Shown: one piece after another, positions 32,692 through 40,509 of the stretch
How positions within the stretch are numbered: the first letter of the stretch is position 1
Layout of the letters: each line of letters starts with the position of its first letter
Assembly: GCA_044868005.1 (NCBI GenBank)
Contig: JBIOVX010000017.1
Coordinates: 10,180 to 74,179, forward strand
From: DATARR01 sp044868005
GTDB taxonomy: Bacteria; Acidobacteriota; Thermoanaerobaculia; Multivoradales; UBA5704
DNA: 64,000 nucleotides
Reading direction: 5' to 3'
Program-made: the position numbers and the translations under genes
The notes under the pieces: model-generated
The model's database searches: none
Seen by the model: only the letters and a program-made list of their open reading frames with translations
What the model was told of the DNA's origin: nothing

Positions 32692-34545
32692 TCATTCGCA
32701 CGTCAGCCGCAGCCGCCGCTTGTTGGTGCGCGACTCGGCGAGGGCGATCTCCTTGAGGGTGGGGAAGGCCGCGGGATCGATCCAGCGCTGGCGCAGCTCG
32801 GTGCCCCGCTCGAGGACCAGCACCCTGCCCTTGACGGCGAGCTGCTGGCGGAAGGCGCCGAGATCGTTCTGCACCGTCACGTCCTGCCCTTCGACCTTGC
32901 AGGCGTCCCTGGGCAGGGTGACGCGCCAGGCGACGCGGCTGGCAAAGGGGCGAAGCACCAAGGGCACGGAGCGGCCGTCGAGCAGCCCGGAGGCGGGCAT
33001 ATCCACCATGTATGGCAAGGGAATCGCCGGCAGGGCGCTTTCCCCGGCGGACACCCCCAGGGACGGCACGCGCACCTTCGCTTCCAGCCTCACGGCGGGC
33101 ACGCCACCGGCGACCGGTTGCAGGCGGATGCCGTCCACCGTGGCGCCGGCGGGCAGGAAGGCGGCGAAGACTTCGCGCACCACCCGGTCGACGTCCTGCG
33201 GCCTGCCGTCGGCGTGCAGCCGGAGAAAGTCGGCGCCGGCCTCGCCGGAGAGGTCCAGGCGCACGGCGCCGCTCGCTTCGCCGCTCGCCGCCAGGTCGAG
33301 ATCCGCTTCCAGCCGGCGCCCTTCCTCGCCGCTGCGGATCGGCGTCCGCACCAGCTCGGCACGGCCGCCGCGCATCACCAGAGCCTCCTGATCCTGCACG
33401 GCCGGCTGCAGCCAGCCGAGCCCGCCGGTCTCCTGCGTGGCGTCGAGGAAGAGGTAGCCGCCGGAGACCGGCGCCTGCTCACCCAGAGCGAGACCGGCGG
33501 CGGGCACGGCGACGATCATGTGGTTGAACTGATAGGGCGACGCGAACTCGCGGTCCACCCGGCCTTTCGGATCGAGCCGGATGAGGGCCGGGTAGGCCTC
33601 GACGCCGGCCTCGCGCAGCAGGTCGATGAGCAGCAGGGCCTTGTCCTTGCAGTCGCCCCAGAGCCGCCCGACGACCTGCTCCGGCGGGGCGGGACGGAAA
33701 CCGCCGATGCCGATCTCGACGGCGACATATCGCACCTGCCGGCGCGCGAAGTCGGTAAGGATCTCCATCTGCCGCTCGCGGCCGGCGACGCCGGCGATCA
33801 GCTCGCGCGCCTTGTGCCGCACCGGCTCGGCGCCGCGGGGAATCTGCGCGGTCAGCCCTTCGAACCACCGGGCCACGGCTTCCCATCCCGCCGAATCGCC
33901 CCAGGCATAGCGCAGCACGGCGCCGTCGTAGGCGATGCCGGGTGCGCGCTCCGGCGGCGCCAGGCGCGGCAGATGGGACGCCGCGACGGTGACCCCGCCC
34001 GCCGACTCCTGGACGTCGAGCCCGGGGAGCTCACCGTCGATCCGCCAGCGCCAGCCGGCGCCGCCGCCGTGCACCGAGACGCGCAGCGACTCGACGGGAT
34101 CCGTGGAGCCGAGGTCCAGGTGGCCCGCCGGGAAGTAGGGCCGCTCGCGCACCTCGAAGTCCACGCTCAGCACCGAGCCCACGGGCACGGCCGGGAAGCT
34201 GACGGTGCGCAGCCGCAGCGACGAGTGCAGCTCGCCGGCGCCCGTCACCTGCTGGGTGTCGAGGTCCCGGCGAGACACTTTGAGGACCCTGCCGTCCGGC
34301 CGGGTGGCGGTCGCCGTGAGGTCCACCAGCTCGCGGTTCTCGTCGAGCGCCACGGGGTAGGGAGACCAGAGCGAGAAGTCGCCGGGCTCGTCGAGCCTCA
34401 CCCGCAGGCGCCTGCGCTCGGCGACCGAGCCGTCGGGCCGGATCTCGACGTCGATTGCCCGCTCGAGCACCGTGGCGCCGCGCGCCGGCGCGGCGAGAGC
34501 GAGGAGCAGGAGGCTAGCGGCGGACCAGCAGCAGCTTCTGGGCAT
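32692..34545 (-). CDS. Exported DUF3857/transglutaminase-like protein with intact catalytic site
   Basis: 617 residues with signal peptide (SLLLLALAAPARG). A DUF3857 beta domain fills the N-terminal part (DLDTQQVTGAGELHSSLRLRTVSFPAVPVGSVL) and a transglutaminase-like core follows, with Cys299 in GDCKDKALLLIDLLREAGV, His in QFNHMIVAVP and Asp in YLFLDATQE. A C-terminal beta domain ends the protein. Such proteins are periplasmic and of unknown substrate. It overlaps the upstream paralogue by 32 nt, and the two are probably one transcript. Confidence 0.88.
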   Translation of the reverse strand: MPRSCCWSAASLLLLALAAPARGATVLERAIDVEIRPDGSVAERRRLRVRLDEPGDFSLWSPYPVALDENRELVDLTATATRPDGRVLKVSRRDLDTQQVTGAGELHSSLRLRTVSFPAVPVGSVLSVDFEVRERPYFPAGHLDLGSTDPVESLRVSVHGGGAGWRWRIDGELPGLDVQESAGGVTVAASHLPRLAPPERAPGIAYDGAVLRYAWGDSAGWEAVARWFEGLTAQIPRGAEPVRHKARELIAGVAGRERQMEILTDFARRQVRYVAVEIGIGGFRPAPPEQVVGRLWGDCKDKALLLIDLLREAGVEAYPALIRLDPKGRVDREFASPYQFNHMIVAVPAAGLALGEQAPVSGGYLFLDATQETGGLGWLQPAVQDQEALVMRGGRAELVRTPIRSGEEGRRLEADLDLAASGEASGAVRLDLSGEAGADFLRLHADGRPQDVDRVVREVFAAFLPAGATVDGIRLQPVAGGVPAVRLEAKVRVPSLGVSAGESALPAIPLPYMVDMPASGLLDGRSVPLVLRPFASRVAWRVTLPRDACKVEGQDVTVQNDLGAFRQQLAVKGRVLVLERGTELRQRWIDPAAFPTLKEIALAESRTNKRRLRLTCE

Positions 34546-36463
34546 CGCTCTTCTCCGTCTGGGCGAACAACGAGCGGATGGCCTCGTACTCCTGCGAGGT
34601 CGCGAGGGTCTTGCGGGTGACGTCGAGGCGCCGCTTGACCACCACCGAGCGCTCTCCCTGCTGCACCTCCACCGCCAGCGTGCCGGCGGCGTTGGTGACC
34701 GCGGCCTCCCGCGGCTTGCCCTCGACGTTCCATCCCTCGGGCCAGCTCAGGCGCAGCTCGACCTCGTCGCGGTCCGGGTAGTTGAACATCACGGCGCTGC
34801 GCCGGCTGGTGACGGGCTGCACCAGGGGCTGGACCATCGGTCCCAGCGGCGCGCTGGGCACCACCTCGGCCTCGTCGCCCAGCACCTCCTCCTCCCGTTG
34901 CGCCATTGCCCAAGTGACGGTGACCTGGTTCTCGTCAGGCGACTCCAGGGCCTTGATCTCCGAGATCTGGAAGTCGCGGTAGCTCCCGGCGAGCCAGTCT
35001 CCCCAGGCCTTGAGGGTCGCCGCCTCATCCTCCCGCCAGTCGATCTTCTCCCAGGCATGATGGCCGGTCAGGCGCAGGGTGCCCGTGCCCCCCAAGCGGC
35101 CTTTCTCGTCCAGCGCCAGCACGACCTCGGCGCGCCGCAGGTTCTGGTCGGCCGACGACTCGGGCAGCGAGATCCTCTCCGGCTTCTTGGCGTCGAAGAG
35201 CAGCGCCGGCGTGCCGTCGTAGCCGGAGCGCAGCCGGCCGAAGGCCAGGGCGCGGTCGGAGGGATCGAGGAACACGCGCTTGCCGTCGAGGTCCACCGCC
35301 ACGAACACGGCATCGAACCACTCGGGGTTCGGCAGCTCCAGATCCACGGCGCCGCGGTTGCGGTCCGCGGCCCACACCAGGCGCGAGTCGATCTTGACCG
35401 CCGCTAGCATGGCCTGGAGGAGCAGAGCCTTCTCGGCGCTGTCGCCCTTGCCTTCGCGCAGGACCTTGGCCAGGGAGGAGCCTTCTCTCAGGTCGACGCC
35501 GGTGGCGGGATCGGTCTCGATCTCATCGCGGACGAAGCGATAGAGGCCGAGGGCCTTCTCCCGCGGCGTACCGGCGGCGGCGATCTCGCGCGCCCGCTTG
35601 GCCACACCGCCGTCCTTGTGGCGGGCGGGATCGTAGGAGTACTCGAAGATCAGCTCGCAGACTTTGGCCCAGCTCTCCAGCAGCGGCTCGCGCCCGTAGG
35701 CGCCCCCTCCCATGGCGGTCGGCAGCAGCAGCATCTGCGCCGCCAGATCCCGGAAGGGCGGGCCATAGAGGTCGTCCGGCACGGAGGGCAGGTTCTCCGC
35801 CCACACCCGGGTCTCGGTGCCGCTGACGTTTCTCTTGGTCTCATTCTGCATCTGCACCTGCTCCGGGGTGCGCCCCCAGGCCCTCGCCTCGAGATTGGAA
35901 GGCGCCTTGAAGACGACCTCGGCGTAGCGCACCGGGACCTCTTCGGAGAAGAACCAGGGCTCCAGATAGAAGATCGAGTCGAACCCCAGCGTGTACTGGT
36001 AATCGAGGATCGCTCCCACCTGGACGGAGGGAAACGCCACCGCGGTGACGAAGCTCTTGCGGGAGCGGGAGGCCTTGCGCACGAACTTGGCGTCGGAGGG
36101 CACGGGGACCACCCGGCCGTCCGGCAGCACGGTGCGCGCCTGAAAGCCGTGGAGCCGGTAGGCGTCGTTGTGCGCGATGGCGATCTCGCCATTGGCCTTG
36201 CCTTCCTCGGTGAGGATCTTCATGCGCACCTGCACGCGCAGCGACGAGGCGAGGCTGCCCTGCTGCACCCCGTAACCCGCCAGCAGGAACTCGCCTTTCT
36301 TGAACAGCACCACCGCCGGCGCATTCGGCTCGCCCGGCACGGCCGTCAGCGTACGCTCCGCCTCGGTGACGGGAGGGAAATCCGCCGCGGCCGCGGCGTG
36401 GAAGCCGCCCGCCAACGGGGCCAGACAAGCTGGGATGAGAAGAAGGCGAAGTACACTTTTCAT
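34514..36463 (-). CDS. Exported DUF3857/transglutaminase-like pseudoenzyme
   Basis: 649 residues with signal peptide (RLLLIPACLAPLAGGFHAAAA). Same architecture as the downstream gene: DUF3857 region (FVTAVAFPSVQVGAILDYQY), then the transglutaminase core. The catalytic positions are altered: GDCKDKA becomes GDSAEKA (Ser342), and the His motif becomes PEWFDAVFVAVDL with Asp where His is expected; the third residue (FLDPSD) is kept. It therefore probably binds rather than cleaves, perhaps regulating its active neighbour. Its upstream region faces the 670-bp minisatellite. Confidence 0.86.
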   Translation of the reverse strand: MKSVLRLLLIPACLAPLAGGFHAAAAADFPPVTEAERTLTAVPGEPNAPAVVLFKKGEFLLAGYGVQQGSLASSLRVQVRMKILTEEGKANGEIAIAHNDAYRLHGFQARTVLPDGRVVPVPSDAKFVRKASRSRKSFVTAVAFPSVQVGAILDYQYTLGFDSIFYLEPWFFSEEVPVRYAEVVFKAPSNLEARAWGRTPEQVQMQNETKRNVSGTETRVWAENLPSVPDDLYGPPFRDLAAQMLLLPTAMGGGAYGREPLLESWAKVCELIFEYSYDPARHKDGGVAKRAREIAAAGTPREKALGLYRFVRDEIETDPATGVDLREGSSLAKVLREGKGDSAEKALLLQAMLAAVKIDSRLVWAADRNRGAVDLELPNPEWFDAVFVAVDLDGKRVFLDPSDRALAFGRLRSGYDGTPALLFDAKKPERISLPESSADQNLRRAEVVLALDEKGRLGGTGTLRLTGHHAWEKIDWREDEAATLKAWGDWLAGSYRDFQISEIKALESPDENQVTVTWAMAQREEEVLGDEAEVVPSAPLGPMVQPLVQPVTSRRSAVMFNYPDRDEVELRLSWPEGWNVEGKPREAAVTNAAGTLAVEVQQGERSVVVKRRLDVTRKTLATSQEYEAIRSLFAQTEKSDAQKLLLVRR

Positions 36464-36568
36464 AGGGGCGCTCCCTGCATCATCGACTACGAATGGCGAA
36501 TCGTCTGCAAACGTTTCGTGCCGTTACAGCATACCTCAAGCGTTGATCATCGAGGCTCGCGGCGGCGT

Positions 36569-37238
36569 TCCCCAGGATGGGGGAGCCGCATCTGAGATGA
36601 GGGCGGCATTCCCCAAGATGGGGGAGCCATATCTGAGATGAGGGCGGTGCGCCACAAGCTCAGAAATCCCGCCGCAAGCTCGGGGCAGCGTTCCGTCAAC
36701 TGAGATGCGACGCCCCAAGATGAGGGTGCCGCTCCCCGGGCTCAGAAATCGCGCCGCAAGGTTGGGGCGGCGCTCCGCAGGATCAGAAGGCGTTCCCCCG
36801 GATGAGGCCGGCGCGCCACAAGCTCAGAAATCCCGCCGCAAGCTCGGGGCGGCGTTCCGTCAACTTAGATGCGACGCCCCAAGATGAGAGCGCCGCTCCC
36901 CAAGCTCAGAAATCGCGCCACAAGCTCGGGGCGGCGCTCCGCAGGATCAGAAGGCGTTCCCCCGGATGGAGGCGCCGCGCCGCAAGGTCAGAAGGCGCGC
37001 CGCAAGCTCGGGGCGGCGTTCCGTCATCTAAGATGCGGCGCCCCAAGATGAGGGAGGCGCGCCGCAAGATCAGAAGGCGCTCCCCCAGATGAGGGCGCCG
37101 CGCCCCAAGCTCAGAAATCCCGCCGCAGGATGGGGGCGGCGCTCCCCGATCTCAGAAATCGCGCCGCAAGGTTGGGGCGGCGCTCCCTCATCTGAGATAC
37201 GGCGCCGCAAGCTCAGATGCGGCTCCCCCATCCTGGGG
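36569..37238. repeat. GC-rich minisatellite bounded by 27-bp perfect inverted repeats
   Basis: The interval between two minus-strand genes is filled by roughly 40-nt modules in alternating versions, with recurring cores such as CCGCAAGCTCGGGGCGGCG, CTCAGAAATC and ATCTGAGAT; many can fold as short GCCGC/GCGGC hairpins. The ends, 36569-36595 and 37212-37238, are exact inverses of each other. No protein-coding gene is plausible (frames are repetitive and lack initiation signals). The flanks 36464-36568 and 37239-37408 show nothing recognisable. Confidence 0.8.
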
Positions 37239-37408
37239 CGTGAGTCCGCGAGCCTGGAGGCGTCGCGCTCGCAGCCGAAGAGCTCCGACTCCAGCAACGG
37301 CATGGCACGCCTCTTGAAACTGAATCAAGACGAGGCGGGAGGGCGGCGCGATGGAAACAGCAGGGGTGCTCTCTTGACGCCGCCCACCGTTCTCGGATGG
37401 TAGACCTG

Positions 37409-37436
37409 GTAGGGGCGCAGCTCGCTGCGCCCCTAC
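37409..37436 (-). terminator. Hairpin terminator of the PEGA gene
   Basis: A perfect 12-bp stem (37409-37420 with 37425-37436, loop CTCG) 28 nt beyond the stop of the minus-strand gene ending at 37465. No U tract. Confidence 0.6.
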
Positions 37437-37464
37437 TCCTTTGTGGGGAAATAACGGCTCTCGT

Positions 37465-38886
37465 CTACCGGGAGTCGGATTCGAGCTCCAGCTCCAGCTT
37501 GATCTCCTCACCCGCTTCCACCTCGAAGCTCCGCTCCTCGGCCTTGCGGCCAGGCCGCACCACCGCTAGAAGGTGCTCGCCAGGGCTGACCGGCAAGCCG
37601 CTGCGCATCATCGTGAGCTCGGTACCCGTACCGACGAAATGGCCGTCGAGGTAGACCGAGGCATCCTGGGGATAGACTTCCAGGCGCAGGCGGCCCTTCT
37701 GCTCCGCGATCTCTTCCGCCTCGTCCTCCTCATCGCGGTCGTCGGGCCGGTATCCGCGCTCGCGGCGGACGCGGTCCTGCCAATCCTCTTCGTCGTCGTC
37801 TCCCGGCTCGCCGCGCTCCAGGCGCTCTCGCCGCTCACGCTCGTAGCTCAGCCGCTCGTCGCGCCGTTCGTGCGACTTCGAGGCGAGATCCTCCGGCCGC
37901 ACCGAGTCGCCGGGCTCCATCCGGTCATCGAGACTGATCACCGAGCCGGGGTAGACCGAGATCTGGCGGGCGATGGTCTTGAAGCCGTCGAGGTAGAGGA
38001 CGACGTCGTAGGTCCCCTTCGGCAGCCAGAGGTAGCGCGGCCAGCCGTCGAAGCCGTCCACCTTGCCGACGTATTGGCCGTCGAGGTAGATCTCCGTGCG
38101 CGCGGGAGAGACGTCGAAGTCGAGGGCGCCGACTTCGCCGTGGCCGTAGTACCCGGGCTGCCCGTACCCGTATCCATAGGGGGGATAGTACGGATAGCCA
38201 TAGCCCCACCACCCTCCCCACCACCAGGAGGAGAAGGGCCAGAAGCCGTAGCCATAGTAGCCGTAGGGATAGTAGTAGCCGCCATGGTAGCCGCCGCCGT
38301 AATAGCCGCCGCCGTGATGGCCGCCGCCATGATGATCGCCGCTGCTGCCGCGGGAGGGCGGCTGGCGGTGCGGCCCGTTGTCGCCGGGACCTACCGGACG
38401 GGCCGTACGCCCCGAATCCGAGCCCGAAGACGAGGACGAGCCGCCGCTCGAGCCGCTCGACGACGACACGTGGGAGCCGATCTCGTGGGCGGTCCGGCCG
38501 GCGTCGCTGCTGTCGCTCGGCCGGGAACGCTCCTGGGCGAGGCGAATCGGCGGCGAGAGCTCCTCTGTGCTCGGCACGCTCGGCTCGGCCGCTCCGCCGG
38601 TCTCGCTCGGCACGTTCGGTGCGCTCGCTTCGCTCGGCGCGCTGGGTTCGGCTGGAGCGCTGGGCTCGCTCGACACGCTCGGCATGCTCGGCTCGCTGGG
38701 AGCGCTCGGGGAGTCGAAGCTGCCGAAATCCACCTCGGGAGCGGTCCGGCCGAAGTCACTGCTGTCGTCCGGCCGGGAGAATTCCTGGCCGGCGAGAAGG
38801 GGCAGGCTCGCGAGCAGGAGGGCGGCGGCCGCGAGAGGAAACGCCTTACGCGGGAGCCGCATGACGGCGGGACTCTGGGTGATCAT
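37465..38886 (-). CDS. Secreted PEGA-domain protein with low-complexity Ser/Pro and Gly/Tyr regions
   Basis: 473 residues from ATG 38886, which has AAAGGAGAGCACC upstream; an internal ATG at 38862 starts the signal peptide proper (KAFPLAAAALLLASLPLLAG). Then come repeated SAPSEPS segments, a His/Gly/Tyr/Trp-rich stretch (YYYPYGYYGYGFWPFSSWWW), and two PEGA domains: ARTEIYLDGQYVGKVDGF with a WLPKGTYDVVLYLDG turn, and a C-terminal DASVYLDGHFVGTG copy, separated by a highly charged Arg/Glu/Asp linker. PEGA domains are surface-associated beta modules. It overlaps the upstream glycosyltransferase gene by 41 nt. Confidence 0.85.
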   Translation of the reverse strand: MITQSPAVMRLPRKAFPLAAAALLLASLPLLAGQEFSRPDDSSDFGRTAPEVDFGSFDSPSAPSEPSMPSVSSEPSAPAEPSAPSEASAPNVPSETGGAAEPSVPSTEELSPPIRLAQERSRPSDSSDAGRTAHEIGSHVSSSSGSSGGSSSSSGSDSGRTARPVGPGDNGPHRQPPSRGSSGDHHGGGHHGGGYYGGGYHGGYYYPYGYYGYGFWPFSSWWWGGWWGYGYPYYPPYGYGYGQPGYYGHGEVGALDFDVSPARTEIYLDGQYVGKVDGFDGWPRYLWLPKGTYDVVLYLDGFKTIARQISVYPGSVISLDDRMEPGDSVRPEDLASKSHERRDERLSYERERRERLERGEPGDDDEEDWQDRVRRERGYRPDDRDEEDEAEEIAEQKGRLRLEVYPQDASVYLDGHFVGTGTELTMMRSGLPVSPGEHLLAVVRPGRKAEERSFEVEAGEEIKLELELESDSR

Positions 38887-39823
38887 GGGTGCTCTCCTTT
38901 TCCATCTCCGCGCCGAGGTCGGACCAGGCGCGGTGAAGACCTCGGATGTAGTGGAACCTCAGTACATCTTCCCATAACTTTGGGGTTCCTATCGGCAGTT
39001 TTTGCAAGGCGCGGACCAGGAGCTCCTTGCGCTTCTGAGGAGCCACGGGCGGCAGCGGCGGCGGGCCGCCGGGACCGAGCCCCAGGAAAGACCCGAGCTC
39101 CGGATGGAGGCGGTAGAACACCACGGCGCAGTAGCCGGCCTTCTCCTGGCGCGCGGCGAAGCGCGCCAGGTCCGTCGGATGATCGTGCGCCACCGCGGCC
39201 CTGGGCTCGTAGACGAGCCGCAACCCGCGCCGTTTCAATCGATAGGAGAGCTCGATGTCCTCCCAGGCCGGGTAGGGAAAGCGCAGGTCGAAAGGCTCCG
39301 CCAGCAGCAGATCGCGCCCCAGCGAGAGGTTGGAGGTGTATAGGAAATTGAACGGTACGTCTTCTTTATCGCGGATCAGCGCGTAGCCGAACTGCAGTCC
39401 CTGCTCGTTGATGTAGCGCAGGAATGGATTGACGCGCATGCGCCGGTGCCAGCCGGTGTAGCCGAGGACAGCTACGTGAGGATCGTCGCCGCGCTGCCGG
39501 TGGGCCGTGCGATGGGCGGCGAGCCATCCTGGCGATGGGACGGTGTCGTCCCCAAGAAAGGCCACCCAGCGGCCGGAGGCGGCGGCGACGCCCGTGTTCC
39601 GCGCCGCCGCCGGGCCGTGGTTCTCCTGCACGATGGCGCGCAACGGCATCTGGAACGTCCGGCTGCGCAGCCAGTCGCCGGTGCCGTCCGTCGAGCCGTC
39701 ATCGACCACCACCACCTCGAAGGCGGGCGCGGCATACTGGAACTCCAACGCCTGCAGGACCTCGGCGAGGACCTCCAGGCGGTTGTGGGTGGGGATGACG
39801 ACGGAGACTTCGGGTGAAACCAT
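38846..39823 (-). CDS. GT2-family glycosyltransferase
   Basis: A 325-residue GT-A enzyme: VSVVIPTHNR at the start, VVVVDDGSTDGT as nucleotide-binding region, FLGDDTVP as the DxD-equivalent metal site and WEDIELSYRLKRRG as the ED base motif. No membrane helices, so it works at the cytoplasmic face with an NDP-sugar and a lipid- or glycan-linked acceptor. The C-terminal tail includes a low-complexity Gly/Pro run. It is the downstream end of the glycan cluster but is separated from the rest by two small genes. Confidence 0.9.
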   Translation of the reverse strand: MVSPEVSVVIPTHNRLEVLAEVLQALEFQYAAPAFEVVVVDDGSTDGTGDWLRSRTFQMPLRAIVQENHGPAAARNTGVAAASGRWVAFLGDDTVPSPGWLAAHRTAHRQRGDDPHVAVLGYTGWHRRMRVNPFLRYINEQGLQFGYALIRDKEDVPFNFLYTSNLSLGRDLLLAEPFDLRFPYPAWEDIELSYRLKRRGLRLVYEPRAAVAHDHPTDLARFAARQEKAGYCAVVFYRLHPELGSFLGLGPGGPPPLPPVAPQKRKELLVRALQKLPIGTPKLWEDVLRFHYIRGLHRAWSDLGAEMEKESTHDHPESRRHAAPA

Positions 39824-39892
39824 GGAGAGAGATTACTCCAGGCGGCAGGATCAACGGGCCTTCCGATCCCGGATACGGCCGCGGACGGATGG

Positions 39893-39898
39893 TATGAT
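39893..39898 (+). promoter_or_regulatory. -10-like box, leaderless promoter
   Basis: TATGAT followed by exactly 6 nt and the ATG at 39905; no Shine-Dalgarno between. Same geometry as the antitoxin genes at 1148, 8343, 8906 and the Xre gene at 10698. Confidence 0.4.
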
Positions 39899-39904
39899 AG
39901 AGAT

Positions 39905-40246
39905 ATGGACACCGCTCCTACAGCTTTCCAGGCCGTAATCTTCTTTGATCGGGGGTGGTGGGTTGCTCAGTGCCTCGAGGTAGACATCTGCGTCGCTTCA
40001 CGGAAAAAGAACGACTTGCCGAAGAAGATCGCGCGCCAGTTGCGTGGGCAGGCGGTTTTGGACATCTCCCGTGGAAAGCGCCCATTCGAGACCTTCCCCA
40101 AGTCTCCCGAGAAATTCTGGCGGATGTACTCTGAGGCGCAGCAGGTGAGCGTCGCGGAACTCAAGGAATCCTGGTTCTCTCGCCTCCTCAATGCCGTCAG
40201 GGGAATTCCGGAGCTTCGGGCGAAGCTTACCCTCGCGACCGTCTAG
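39905..40246 (+). CDS. Small HicB-like-fold protein, function unknown
   Basis: A 113-residue protein. The first 50 residues (FQAVIFFDRGWWVAQCLEVDICVASRKKNDLPKKIARQL) follow the beta-beta-beta-alpha layout of HicB/UPF0150 proteins, but the rest (KSPEKFWRMYSEAQQ) is not typical, so an antitoxin role is uncertain. The leaderless-type promoter resembles those of antitoxins in the first 11 kb. Its stop shares the palindrome CTAG with the stop of the convergent gene at 40243, so the two are locked tail to tail. Confidence 0.72.
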   Translation: MDTAPTAFQAVIFFDRGWWVAQCLEVDICVASRKKNDLPKKIARQLRGQAVLDISRGKRPFETFPKSPEKFWRMYSEAQQVSVAELKESWFSRLLNAVRGIPELRAKLTLATV

Positions 40247-40500
40247 TCCGGGTTGGCTAATCCCAGTAAAACCAGCCAGTCCGGGCGATTCAAGCCGCGG
40301 CAAATCGCCTCCTGTTGCGCGGGCGCCAGCATCTTCCAGCGGTTGATCCAACCCAGCCTGTAGGTGTTGCCCGTACTCACGTCCTCCAGGTACATCCCCG
40401 TACCGGCGAGCAAATCCCATTTGATCTTCAAATCCTCAACGTCCGTCTCCACCCATATCTCCCTTACAAATTCCAGGACGCTACGGTCGCGGGGCTGCAT
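40243..40500 (-). CDS. Small protein of unknown function
   Basis: An 85-residue acidic/aromatic protein (LEFVREIWVETDVEDLKIKWDLLAGTGMYLEDV) ending in DWLVLLGLANPD. No signal peptide, membrane segment or known motif. It lies 9 nt downstream of the glycosyltransferase ending at 40510 and may be co-transcribed with it, but it also forms a tail-to-tail pair with the HicB-like gene. Possible immunity- or antitoxin-type partner; nothing in the sequence proves it. Confidence 0.6.
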   Translation of the reverse strand: MQPRDRSVLEFVREIWVETDVEDLKIKWDLLAGTGMYLEDVSTGNTYRLGWINRWKMLAPAQQEAICRGLNRPDWLVLLGLANPD

Positions 40501-40509
40501 GGGCCGGTC

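Noticed and set aside
36600..37100. Short plus-strand frames (60-96 codons) in the minisatellite
   Set aside because: Repeat-derived, no ribosome sites, and frames shift from unit to unit.
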